Assembly: GCA_020425835.1 (NCBI GenBank)
Contig: JAGQRC010000208.1
Span: 1-6,696, forward strand
Length of the DNA: 6,696 nucleotides
Direction of reading: 5' to 3'
Source: Planctomycetota bacterium
GTDB lineage: Bacteria > Planctomycetota > UBA8108 > UBA1146 > JAJFFE01
The notes under the pieces are model-generated. The model made no database searches. It was not told the origin of the DNA and worked only from the letters and a program-made list of their open reading frames with translations. The number at the start of each line of letters is the position of its first letter. Positions within the stretch are counted from its first letter, which is position 1. A program made the translations under genes and the position numbers. Below, piece after piece: positions 1-5,778 of this stretch.

Positions 1-2
1 CC

Positions 3-536
3 GCGCTCGACGCCGCCGAGGCCTCGCTCGGAGGGATCGATGTGGTCGTCGTCACCGCCGGCGTCCATGCGTCACAGGAGGCGCTCGAAGCGGACGACGA
101 GGCGTTCGCGCGCCTTGCGCAGATCGACTTCGTCGGGACGGTGCGCTTCTGCGAGTGCGTGCGCCGAAGAGTGGCCGCAGGGGCGCGGATCACGCTCGCC
201 GTGGTGGGATCGGTGGCGGGCGATCGCGCGCGACGATCGGTGTCGCTCTACGGCGCGACGAAGGCCGGGCTCGCGCACTACCTCGACGGGCTGGAGCTCA
301 GGTGGCGCGATCGAGGGTTGAGCGTGGTGACCATCAAGCCGGGTTTCGTCCGAACACCGATGACCGTGGGCATCGCGGAGCCGCCCTTCGCCTCTGACGT
401 CGGCCCGGTTGCGCGGTCGATCGTGCGCGCGATCGACCGACGTCGACGGGTGGCGTACGTTCCCGGGGTATGGCGCTGGATCATGGCAGTGATCCGTTGC
501 TTGCCGCGCTCCGTGCTCCGTCGCGCGGACCTCTGA
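3..536 (+). CDS. Short-chain dehydrogenase/reductase, DprE2-like (5' end cut off by window)
   Basis: This is the C-terminal 177 residues of a classical SDR oxidoreductase; the N-terminal Rossmann glycine motif lies before the window. Residues are counted from base 3. Visible marks are a VVVVTAG strand-turn (V14-G20, the usual NNAG region), GSVAGDR with Ser70, the catalytic pair Tyr83 and Lys87 (YGATK), and KPGFVRTPMT, the loop after the active site that helps hold NAD(P)H. The end of the protein, PGVWRWIMAVIRCLPRSVLRR, is a hydrophobic and basic tail. It resembles DprE2-type reductases (decaprenylphosphoryl-2-keto-ribose reductase of the arabinan pathway) and related SDRs working on lipid-linked substrates. 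I infer a membrane-associated NAD(P)H-dependent reductase; the substrate is not shown. One oddity is that the position that is usually the tetrad Asn (INF/VNF) is Asp42 (IDF). The stop lies 2 bases from the convergent phosphoesterase gene. The SDR family is certain, the subgroup moderately so. Confidence 0.9.
   Translation, partial: ALDAAEASLGGIDVVVVTAGVHASQEALEADDEAFARLAQIDFVGTVRFCECVRRRVAAGARITLAVVGSVAGDRARRSVSLYGATKAGLAHYLDGLELRWRDRGLSVVTIKPGFVRTPMTVGIAEPPFASDVGPVARSIVRAIDRRRRVAYVPGVWRWIMAVIRCLPRSVLRRADL
414..439. repeat. 10-bp perfect inverted repeat inside the SDR gene
   Basis: CGGTCGATCG (414-423) and CGATCGACCG (430-439) are exact reverse complements separated by TGCGCG. The repeat falls inside the SDR codons for VARSIVRAIDRR, so it may only reflect Arg/Ile/Asp codon use in GC-rich DNA. 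It could form a hairpin in the mRNA close to the 3' end. Confidence 0.5.
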
Positions 537-538
537 AC

Positions 539-997
539 TCACTCGCCGAGAGTGGTCCAGCGGAGCTCGAAGGTCTCGCCCTGGACTTCCAGCATCCCCA
601 GCGAGATCGGGAGCGAGAAGCGCCGTGGCCCGGCCGAGCCCGGGTTGAAGTAGGTGACGCCGTCGACGACGTCCCGTGACGGGCGATGGGTGTGACCGCT
701 CAGGACGATCGCGATACCCGCGGTGGCAGGGTCGAGGTCGACCTGCTCTCGGATGTGGCGGGCATGGACCCAGATCCCCTCGAACTCGATCGTGTCGGAG
801 ATCGGCCACTCCGTGGTCCAGTCGCCGTGATCGCAATTGCCGAGGACACAGTGCAAGGGCGCGATCTGTCGTAGCTCCTCCAGGATCGATCCGTTGCAGA
901 CATCGCCGACGTGGACGATCCGGTCGACGCCGCCCAACGCTTCGACAGCGGTGGGGCGGAGGAGATCGTGAGTGTCCGAGATGATGCCGATCCTCAT
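539..997 (-). CDS. YfcE/MJ0936-type metallophosphoesterase
   Basis: A 152-residue cytoplasmic metal-dependent phosphodiesterase of the small calcineurin-like group; the family usually runs about 150-185 residues. The two-metal site is readable in order: D8-T-H10 at the start, G31-D32, G53-N54-C55-D56, a single His at H78, and G101-H102-T103-H104 followed by the family's NPGS (118-121) and PR turn. Known relatives hydrolyse model phosphodiesters with Mn or Ni, and their natural substrates are mostly unknown, so no specific substrate is claimed. The usual THGH block reads VHARH (77-81) here; the first His, which is the expected ligand, is kept. The ATG at 997 is preceded by AGGAAGGAG, 11 bases upstream, and begins directly with the MRIGIISDTH strand, so the start is well supported. 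The gene is convergent with the SDR gene and divergent from the PAC2 gene, so it is probably transcribed alone. Confidence 0.93.
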   Translation of the reverse strand: MRIGIISDTHDLLRPTAVEALGGVDRIVHVGDVCNGSILEELRQIAPLHCVLGNCDHGDWTTEWPISDTIEFEGIWVHARHIREQVDLDPATAGIAIVLSGHTHRPSRDVVDGVTYFNPGSAGPRRFSLPISLGMLEVQGETFELRWTTLGE

Positions 998-1008
998 GGC
1001 GTGTCGAA

Positions 1009-1017
1009 CTCCTTCCT
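1009..1017 (-). promoter_or_regulatory. Ribosome binding site of the metallophosphoesterase
   Basis: Read on the minus strand this is AGGAAGGAG, with 11 bases before the ATG at 997. The spacing is slightly long, but the match to the anti-Shine-Dalgarno sequence is good, and it fixes the start codon. Confidence 0.6.
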
Positions 1018-1031
1018 ACGAGCGGCGCGTT

Positions 1032-1057
1032 CGAGGCTGCCGACAGTCCGAGCCTCG
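1032..1057. repeat. 7-bp hairpin in the leader of the phosphoesterase gene
   Basis: CGAGGCT (1032-1038) pairs exactly with AGCCTCG (1051-1057) across a 12-base loop. It lies about 35 bases upstream of the phosphoesterase start, just outside its ribosome binding site. There is no T-run, so it is not an ordinary intrinsic terminator. It may be a chance feature of GC-rich DNA or a leader structure. Confidence 0.35.
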
Positions 1058-1435
1058 GCCTCTCCTACGAGAGTGGGAGGCGTCGAGTCCACGGATCCCA
1101 GTTCCTCCGCATCTCCCGGGGTATCCCGCACTGTCCCGCATGTTCGCGCACACGGAGTGTGGGAGAAGCCTACACGAATGCGCGCGCATGGAGCGACGCT
1201 CGGACCGCTCCTCCATTGGTGTCGACGCGGACTCGACGCAGACCTCCACAGAAACGCGTCTCAAGCGACAAAGTCAACGAAATCGGACGCGTGCCTCGGA
1301 ACGAGCTTTAGAGCGCGGTGACGAGTCCATTCCCCTACAACCGCTGTACGGACGTAGAGTGCTCCTTATCATGACCGCTCCAGTTGGGGATCTTGTCTCG
1401 GCATCACTCGGTCGTCGTTCGGCGCCGAGCTCCAC

Positions 1436-1443
1436 GGAAGAGG
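1436..1443 (+). promoter_or_regulatory. Ribosome binding site of the PAC2 gene
   Basis: GGAAGAGG lies 7 bases before the ATG at 1451. It supports this start over any upstream in-frame alternative. Confidence 0.65.
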
Positions 1444-1450
1444 CGACGCG

Positions 1451-2410
1451 ATGCGCGAAGCGCTGGTCGATCCGATCCTGCTGTCCGTCTGGCCGGGGTT
1501 GGGAAAGGTCGCGCTCGAAGCCGGGCGACACCTCGTCGAGACTCTCGCGGCGGAGCGCATCCTCGATCTTCCGGTCGACCAGTTCTACGACATCGAGCGA
1601 GTGGAAGTGCAGGACGGTCTGGCCCGGCGCGCCTGGTTCCCGCGCTGCACACTGTACGGTTGGAAGAACCCCGGTCCCGGTCGCGATCTGTTGATCACGA
1701 TCTCCGAGGCGCAGCCCGGACGACGCGGCTACGAGCTCTGTCGACACGTGCTCTCGCTGTGTCGACAGTACGGCGTGCGCCGAGCCTACACGTTGGCCGC
1801 GATGGCGACGCGGGTCGATCCCACGGCGACGCCGACGGTCCTGGGGGTGGCCAACGAGTACGCGCTGTTCCGAGACCTGTCGCTGGAAGGTGTCGAAATC
1901 CTGTCCAAGGGGCAGATCAGTGGACTGAACGGGGTGCTCCTCGCAGCGGCGGCGGACCTGGGGATGGAGGCGATCTGTCTCCTGGGCGAGATTCCCTTCT
2001 ACGCCGTGAACGTCCCCAATCCGAAGGCATCGGTCGCGGTGTTGTCGGTGTTCTCTCGACTCGCCGGCGTCCGGCTCGAGCTCACCGGGCTCGAACGTCG
2101 ATCCCGTGCGCTCGAGAGACGGTTGGTCGAGCTGCTCGATCGGATGAGTCTCTCTCTCGACGACGCGTTGCCCAAGCCCACGACCGAACCGGAAGTGGTC
2201 GACTTCGAGGCGGGGGCGAGCGCCGAGCTCGGCTGGAACGATCTCTTCCTCCAACGGGATCTGATCTCGGCCGAAGACCGCATCCGCATCGAGTCCCTGT
2301 TCGTCGAAGCGGAGCGGGATCGGAGCAAGGCGGTGGCGCTCAAGAACGAGCTCGATCGCCTCGGCGCGTTCGGACGATACGAAGATCGATTCCTCGATCT
2401 GTTCCGATGA
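1451..2410 (+). CDS. PAC2-family protein
   Basis: A 319-residue soluble protein of the PAC2 family (older name DUF75), related in fold to eukaryotic proteasome assembly chaperones and archaeal/actinobacterial PAC2 proteins. Seen in the sequence: an N-terminal WPGLGKVALEAG turn (14-25) matching the family's GW-PD-G/GN opening; a strand ending ISEAQP (84-89); YTLAAMAT (113-120); GLNGVLL (158-164); and CLLGEIPFY (176-184) followed by P189, NP and KAS. These are the usual family landmarks. After the core come a basic/acidic helix (209-232) and a charged tail (about 272-319, with EAERDRSKA and ending EDRFLDLFR), probably helical and coiled-coil capable. No signal peptide or membrane segment is visible. 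The bacterial role of the family is poorly known; some relatives sit beside proteasome or ATP-grasp genes, but neither is visible here. The gene stands alone between a divergent phosphoesterase and a convergent M50 peptidase. The family call is firm; the function is open. Confidence 0.88.
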   Translation: MREALVDPILLSVWPGLGKVALEAGRHLVETLAAERILDLPVDQFYDIERVEVQDGLARRAWFPRCTLYGWKNPGPGRDLLITISEAQPGRRGYELCRHVLSLCRQYGVRRAYTLAAMATRVDPTATPTVLGVANEYALFRDLSLEGVEILSKGQISGLNGVLLAAAADLGMEAICLLGEIPFYAVNVPNPKASVAVLSVFSRLAGVRLELTGLERRSRALERRLVELLDRMSLSLDDALPKPTTEPEVVDFEAGASAELGWNDLFLQRDLISAEDRIRIESLFVEAERDRSKAVALKNELDRLGAFGRYEDRFLDLFR

Positions 2411-2430
2411 TCGTCGTCGACGAGTTCACG

Positions 2431-2464
2431 TGCCGTCAACTCGCGTCGGCGCGGGGTGACGGCA
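2431..2464. terminator. Nested hairpin between convergent PAC2 and M50 genes (possible terminator)
   Basis: TGCCGTCA (2431-2438) pairs exactly with TGACGGCA (2457-2464). Inside it CGCG (2442-2445) and CGCG (2450-2453) pair around a TCGG tetraloop. The left outer arm contains the stop codon of the minus-strand peptidase, and the structure lies 20 bases after the PAC2 stop. It is therefore placed to stop or stabilise transcripts from both sides. No T-run follows on either strand, so the terminator role is an inference. Confidence 0.4.
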
Positions 2465-3260
2465 TGAGGAACGGCCGCACGCCGATCACGAGAATGACCA
2501 GTGACGATCCCCCGCAGACCAGTCCCCAGAACCAATAGGGCAGCAGGAGTTGCTGCGCCATCATCTGGGTGTCGGAGAGTAGTTCGGCGCCGTTGGGTGC
2601 TCGGAACGACCGCGTGAAGAGATAGTCCGCGCGCACGAACACGCTCAGGGCGAGCTGCACCGCGACGAACACGATGCCGAACTGACACCAGACATCCGTC
2701 GCCCGCAAGGCCAGGGCGCCGAGCGCGAACGCGAGGACGCTCAGCACCATCGCGCCGAACCAACGGTCCAACGCCGTCGGTGCGTCGGGGTCGGTCGCCC
2801 CGACGAAGAGAAGCAGGCCCGCGAGGAGCAGCGCGCCCGCGAAGGCGAGAATGCGCGCGGTGTGGACGTTGCGCCCGAGGCGAAAGCCGAGCGCGGCGAC
2901 GATCGCCGGACCGATCAATCCACCCGCCGCGACCACCGCGATTCGCCAGCCCGGTTCGATCCGGTAGCGAGCGAAGCCACCCGCGCCACGATCGATGACG
3001 ATTTGTTCGAAGCGCCCCCCGAGGATCACCGCGGTCAATCCGTGGCCGACCTCGTGCGCCACGGTCGAGAGCAGCATCAAGGGATAGCCGATCGTCCGAC
3101 CGCCGGGCACGAACCAGATCACGGCGGAGACCACGAGACTCGTCCAGAGGAGACGTCGCGCGAGGCGAGAACTCGCCAGGCGTGGGCACTCGCTCGAGTC
3201 GGTCGGTGGTTCCGAGGCACGGGCGTCGAACGACGGATCGCGGCGGCGAGCTCGAATCAC
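2436..3260 (-). CDS. M50B-type membrane zinc metallopeptidase
   Basis: A 274-residue polytopic membrane protein of the site-2-protease clan. The zinc-binding HEVGH (69-73) lies in a hydrophobic segment (about 57-81) and is followed by GGR. A second family block, AAGGLIGPA (111-119), sits in the next membrane helix. Near the C-terminus, SDTQMMAQ (229-236) then LPYWFWG matches the SDA-LA-T-P-W block of PF13398-type (M50B-like) proteins; Asp230 is a plausible third metal ligand, by inference. About seven hydrophobic spans are visible (37-51, 57-81, 105-126, 135-155, 167-187, 190-209, 240-262). The first 36 residues are basic and probably cytoplasmic. The GTG start at 3260 is chosen because it overlaps the upstream flippase stop as GTGA, which suggests translational coupling. 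Frames upstream of this GTG read as Arg-rich noise. Relatives cleave membrane-embedded or membrane-proximal substrates; the substrate here is unknown. The gene is likely last in a minus-strand operon. Confidence 0.87.
   Translation of the reverse strand: MIRARRRDPSFDARASEPPTDSSECPRLASSRLARRLLWTSLVVSAVIWFVPGGRTIGYPLMLLSTVAHEVGHGLTAVILGGRFEQIVIDRGAGGFARYRIEPGWRIAVVAAGGLIGPAIVAALGFRLGRNVHTARILAFAGALLLAGLLLFVGATDPDAPTALDRWFGAMVLSVLAFALGALALRATDVWCQFGIVFVAVQLALSVFVRADYLFTRSFRAPNGAELLSDTQMMAQQLLLPYWFWGLVCGGSSLVILVIGVRPFLMPSPRADAS
3257..3260 (-). promoter_or_regulatory. GTGA stop/start overlap coupling flippase and peptidase
   Basis: On the minus strand the four bases read GTGA: GTG opens the M50 gene and TGA closes the flippase gene. 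A GGAGAGG about 12 bases upstream could serve as the ribosome site. This arrangement usually means the downstream gene is translated by ribosomes finishing the upstream one. Confidence 0.7.
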
Positions 3261-4612
3261 GATGCCTCGAGACCTCTCCGATGATGGGACTCGCGCCGGT
3301 CGAGCGCGGTCAGTGCGGCGAAGGACGCGAAGAGGGCGAGCGCGAGCGCAGTCAAGCGGTCGATCGCGCCCTCGAACACTTCGAAACGGTCCGTCGCGGA
3401 CGCGATGGAGCCGCACGCGAAGGAAGCCGCGAACGCGAGCAACGCGATCGCGATGATGAACACCGGGAGTCTCGGCGCAAGCGTCGTCGCGGTCGCCTTG
3501 CCCGAGTCGGATCGATGATCACGGGCGACATGGTAGTTGAGGGCGATGAGCACGGATCCGAGGATGACCATCGGGACGACGTAGCGGCGCAGGAGCGGGG
3601 CCCCGAGCCGGTACCGATCGTCCCCCGAGTAGAGCGCGAGGATCTCCGGCGCGAAGAGGGCGAGCGGAACCGCGAGGGTGATCGCCAGGGCGAGTTGGAG
3701 CACGACGCTCCGGATCAACAGTGTCGTGGGGTCGGCGCCTCGGGCGGTCAGGCGAGCCGTTCGGCTGAACGTGACCACGGCCATCGCCGCGGGGAAATGG
3801 AGCACCGCTCGGCCGAGCGAGCTGACCGCTTGGTAGACCCCCGCCCCCTCGTCACCGATCCCGCCGCAGCGGTGTTGCACGAACGCGATGTCGGTGTGCA
3901 GGAGGGCGGTGAAGCCCCCGATCGCCAGTCCGACCGCGGAGCCCTCGCGGAGGAAGCTCAGGATCGAGCCGGAGGCCGACATCGGGCGAGTCCCCGAGGC
4001 CAGCACGGTGGCCCGACGGAGATGGACGACGGCGAGGAGCGTCGGCACGATCGCGAGCACGATCATCGTGGCGGCGAGGCCTCCGCCGAGAACGAGGATG
4101 CCGCCGGCGAGGACGAGTCGCCCCGCCGCGACCGCGGTGTGGAACAGACCGAAGCGGGCGTATCGCTCGCGAGCCTGCAGCGCGCCGAGGCCGGTGAAGT
4201 AGAAGTAGCTGACCCCTGCGACCACGAACACCGACGCGGCGGCCGACTCGCTGGGCAGATGGAACTGCGCGGCAAGGACGGGGGAGAGGATCACGCCGGC
4301 GAACGTGACGAACGCCGCGGTGATCGCCACGTCCCGCAGCGCGTGTCGGACGACCGAGGCAAAGGCCGGTTCCCCGCCGCGGTCCCAGGCCGTGACGCCG
4401 CGTCGGGCGATGACCAGCTGGATCGCTTGGGCGGGGACGAGCAGATAGGTGAGGAGGGCGAGCAATGCGCCGAGGCTCCCGTAGGACGCCGGCTCCAAGT
4501 GCTGCGCCGCGACCCACTGGAAGCCGAAATGGAACAGCGACGCCGCATTCGCGATCAGGACGATCGACAAGCTCTGTCGGACGTAACGGGAACCGGCGAC
4601 GGAAGCGTTCAC
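3257..4612 (-). CDS. MOP-superfamily oligosaccharide flippase (Wzx-like)
   Basis: A 451-residue inner-membrane protein with about twelve hydrophobic spans and short basic loops, the layout of polysaccharide/lipid-linked oligosaccharide flippases. Typical stretches are the N-terminal helix pair ending in LEPASYGSLGALLALLTYL (39-57), where the E-YG turn is a family hallmark; the LHTDIAFVQHR helix (238-248) followed by AGVYQAVSSLGRAVLHFP (257-274), the start of the second half; and PEILALYSGD (322-331). Known relatives move undecaprenyl-linked sugars or other amphiphiles across the cytoplasmic membrane; the cargo here cannot be read. The GTG at 4612 is the first usual start codon in frame, but no strong ribosome site precedes it. 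The frame stays open further upstream, and a CTG at 4660 overlaps the upstream stop (CTGA), so the N-terminus is uncertain by 16 residues. No glycosyltransferase or polymerase gene is in the window. It is coupled to the M50 gene by a 4-base overlap. Confidence 0.82.
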   Translation of the reverse strand: MNASVAGSRYVRQSLSIVLIANAASLFHFGFQWVAAQHLEPASYGSLGALLALLTYLLVPAQAIQLVIARRGVTAWDRGGEPAFASVVRHALRDVAITAAFVTFAGVILSPVLAAQFHLPSESAAASVFVVAGVSYFYFTGLGALQARERYARFGLFHTAVAAGRLVLAGGILVLGGGLAATMIVLAIVPTLLAVVHLRRATVLASGTRPMSASGSILSFLREGSAVGLAIGGFTALLHTDIAFVQHRCGGIGDEGAGVYQAVSSLGRAVLHFPAAMAVVTFSRTARLTARGADPTTLLIRSVVLQLALAITLAVPLALFAPEILALYSGDDRYRLGAPLLRRYVVPMVILGSVLIALNYHVARDHRSDSGKATATTLAPRLPVFIIAIALLAFAASFACGSIASATDRFEVFEGAIDRLTALALALFASFAALTALDRRESHHRRGLEAS

Positions 4613-4652
4613 GCTCGCGTCGCCGGCTCTCGATTCGCGTTCCCTCGGATCG

Positions 4653-4665
4653 GAGATCAGATCTC
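4653..4665. repeat. GATC-centred dyad at the dockerin-flippase junction
   Basis: GAGATC-A-GATCTC is a perfect 6+1+6 inverted repeat covering the stop codon of the secreted protein (4657-4659) and the start of the 44-base gap before the flippase. The one-base centre rules out a hairpin. It could be a protein-binding dyad, or chance in a sequence rich in GATC. Confidence 0.3.
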
Positions 4666-5505
4666 GCCCCAGTACAGCGGGGTCTCGCAGTCGAGCGGAT
4701 CGGTCGCGAGGGGATCCGGGCCGGGTGCCGGGTATGGCAGCGCGGGGTGTGGGCCGAGCGCGAACAGGAAGTCGAGCAGGAAGATCGCGTCGGACACATC
4801 GGAGTGTCCGTCGTTGTTGGCGTCTCCGGCGTCGAGGCAGTCGGGCTGCTCCCCACCGGCGAACGTGTAGTTCAGGTGGAAGATCACATCGCCGAGATCG
4901 ATCTGCGCGTCCATGTTCACATCGCCGCGAACGAAGAACGGAGCCGTCGGCACCGGGGGGGTGCGAACCTGCAGCTGGCCGTCGAACCGGGTCTGGACGA
5001 GCACGGATCCGAAGTCGACGACGAAGATGTTGTTCTTCGGAGGCGATCCGATGCCGTCGGTGAAGGTGAAGGGTATGTCTTGATCCGGAGTGCCCACGGG
5101 AATGGTCCCGGTGAGTTCGGTGATCAACAGAGGGAAGCCGACCGGCGGCAGGATGTCGAAGTCGAACGGCGGGGAGGCGTCGAACAGTACGGCGTAGATC
5201 GCCTCACCGGCGGGGAGATCGAGAGTGAGAATGATGAAGTCGGGCTCGAGGGCACCGACCAGGGTGTTGTCGACGCTCATCGAGAAGTTCTCGATCGGTG
5301 GGGTCGGCGGGAACGTCAAGCAGACCGTGAAGCCCGAGACATTCTCGGCCCAGTCGCCCTCGATCGGGAGCGCGAAGCTCTCGCCGGGCGCGACCTCGGT
5401 ATCGATCACGCGGAGCAGGTAGTCCTGCGCGGATGCTGGAGAGTGAGCCAAAGGAACGAAGAGCAGGGTAGCAGCGGCGAAGACCAGTGTGCGAAGCGAC
5501 ACCAT
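4657..5505 (-). CDS. Secreted cohesin-like/dockerin type I protein
   Basis: A 282-residue exported protein. Residues 1-26 form a clear signal peptide: VSLRT, the hydrophobic core LVFAAATLLFVPLA, then ASA before Gln27. Residues 28-180 form a beta-rich domain opening YLLRVIDTEVAPGESFALPI and closing GIGSPPKNNIFVVDFG, similar to cohesin-like domains of high-GC environmental bacteria. A short Pro-rich linker (about 181-189) follows. Residues 190-250 hold two dockerin-type calcium loops, D195-N197-D199-D203-D206 and D228-N230-D232-D236-D239, each followed by a hydrophobic helix (VIFHLNYTF, AIFLLDFLF). The Pro-rich end has Cys223 and Cys273, which may pair. In cellulosomes such domains bind each other; here both are on one chain and no scaffold or glycosidase is nearby, so the role is unknown. 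The ATG at 5505 is chosen because it starts the signal peptide and is preceded by GAGGGG. The frame upstream is Arg-rich and lacks these marks. Calcium binding is inferred from the loops. Confidence 0.85.
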   Translation of the reverse strand: MVSLRTLVFAAATLLFVPLAHSPASAQDYLLRVIDTEVAPGESFALPIEGDWAENVSGFTVCLTFPPTPPIENFSMSVDNTLVGALEPDFIILTLDLPAGEAIYAVLFDASPPFDFDILPPVGFPLLITELTGTIPVGTPDQDIPFTFTDGIGSPPKNNIFVVDFGSVLVQTRFDGQLQVRTPPVPTAPFFVRGDVNMDAQIDLGDVIFHLNYTFAGGEQPDCLDAGDANNDGHSDVSDAIFLLDFLFALGPHPALPYPAPGPDPLATDPLDCETPLYWGEI

Positions 5506-5512
5506 TGTCTTT

Positions 5513-5518
5513 CCCCTC
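5513..5518 (-). promoter_or_regulatory. Ribosome binding site of the dockerin protein
   Basis: On minus this reads GAGGGG, 7 bases before the ATG at 5505. With the signal peptide it decides the start in favour of 5505 over in-frame ATGs further upstream. Confidence 0.65.
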
Positions 5519-5624
5519 TTTTCCTCGAATCGTTCGTCGCGGGCACCCCTCATCGGCCCCCGCGGACACCTCAGGGCACTTCTTCTCTGCCGAAAACCGA
5601 GCCGACCCCGGCGACTCGACATTG

Positions 5625-5650
5625 CCGTCCTCGCCCCCGAGGCGAGACGG
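5625..5650. repeat. Strong hairpin in the dockerin leader
   Basis: CCGT plus CTCGCC on the left (5625-5628, 5630-5635, with C5629 bulged) pair with GGCGAG plus ACGG on the right (5641-5650) around a 5-base loop. This gives ten base pairs, almost all G-C. There is no T-run on either side, so it is not a standard intrinsic terminator. It lies 120 bases before the start codon and may protect or regulate the leader. Confidence 0.5.
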
Positions 5651-5778
5651 GCAGCTCACGCGGACCCAGAATGGAAGACAAGTGGAAGACCGGTCGGATC
5701 GTCGTCTCGGCCGCTCTCGGAACAGCACGTGATCTTGGGTCGAACGATCCCTTTGGTCGGAGCCCCGTTCAGCCGCCA

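Larger units (their letters stand above)
998..1450. other. Divergent intergenic region (453 bases)
   Basis: This lies between the starts of the phosphoesterase (-) and PAC2 (+) genes and should hold both promoters and leaders. I see no convincing protein: the open frames here are Arg/Ser-rich with no family likeness. Candidate signals are weak. A TATCAT at 1367-1372 on + has only a 3/6 -35 match (TGTACG, 1345-1350). A TTGACT on - (1277-1272) has no good -10 at normal spacing. Several small hairpins occur: 1032-1057, CTCTC/GAGAG at 1060-1073, and GGAGCG/CGCTCC at 1190-1211. No tRNA fold is visible. Confidence 0.6.

Noticed and set aside
72..836. A 254-codon minus-strand open frame
   Set aside because: It overlaps both the SDR and phosphoesterase genes, is Arg/His/Pro-rich and has no family likeness.
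1031..1041. TTCGAGGC resembling a tRNA T-loop
   Set aside because: No matching T-stem, anticodon arm or acceptor stem surrounds it.
1345..1372. Plus-strand promoter for the PAC2 gene (TGTACG, 16 bases, TATCAT)
   Set aside because: The -35 matches only three of six positions and the -10 is imperfect, so it is noted in the intergenic entry but not called.
1274..2254. A 326-codon minus-strand open frame antisense to PAC2
   Set aside because: It has no recognisable motif, while the opposite strand carries full PAC2 landmarks and a good ribosome site.
1999..3189. A 396-codon minus-strand open frame
   Set aside because: It is Arg/Ser-rich and crosses the end of PAC2 and the in-frame M50 gene with its HEVGH motif. 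It is a shadow.
3261..3416. N-terminal extension of the M50 peptidase to an ATG at 3416
   Set aside because: The extra 52 residues are Arg-rich and overlap the flippase C-terminus. The GTGA overlap at 3260 gives a natural start.
3182..4870. A 562-codon plus-strand open frame
   Set aside because: It is antisense to the flippase and is rich in Arg, Glu, Gly and Asp with no hydrophobic core or family motif. The minus strand gives a coherent membrane protein, so this is a GC-driven shadow.
5506..5622. Longer N-terminus for the dockerin protein
   Set aside because: It would bury the signal peptide behind 39 basic residues. The ATG at 5505 has both a ribosome site and a signal peptide.
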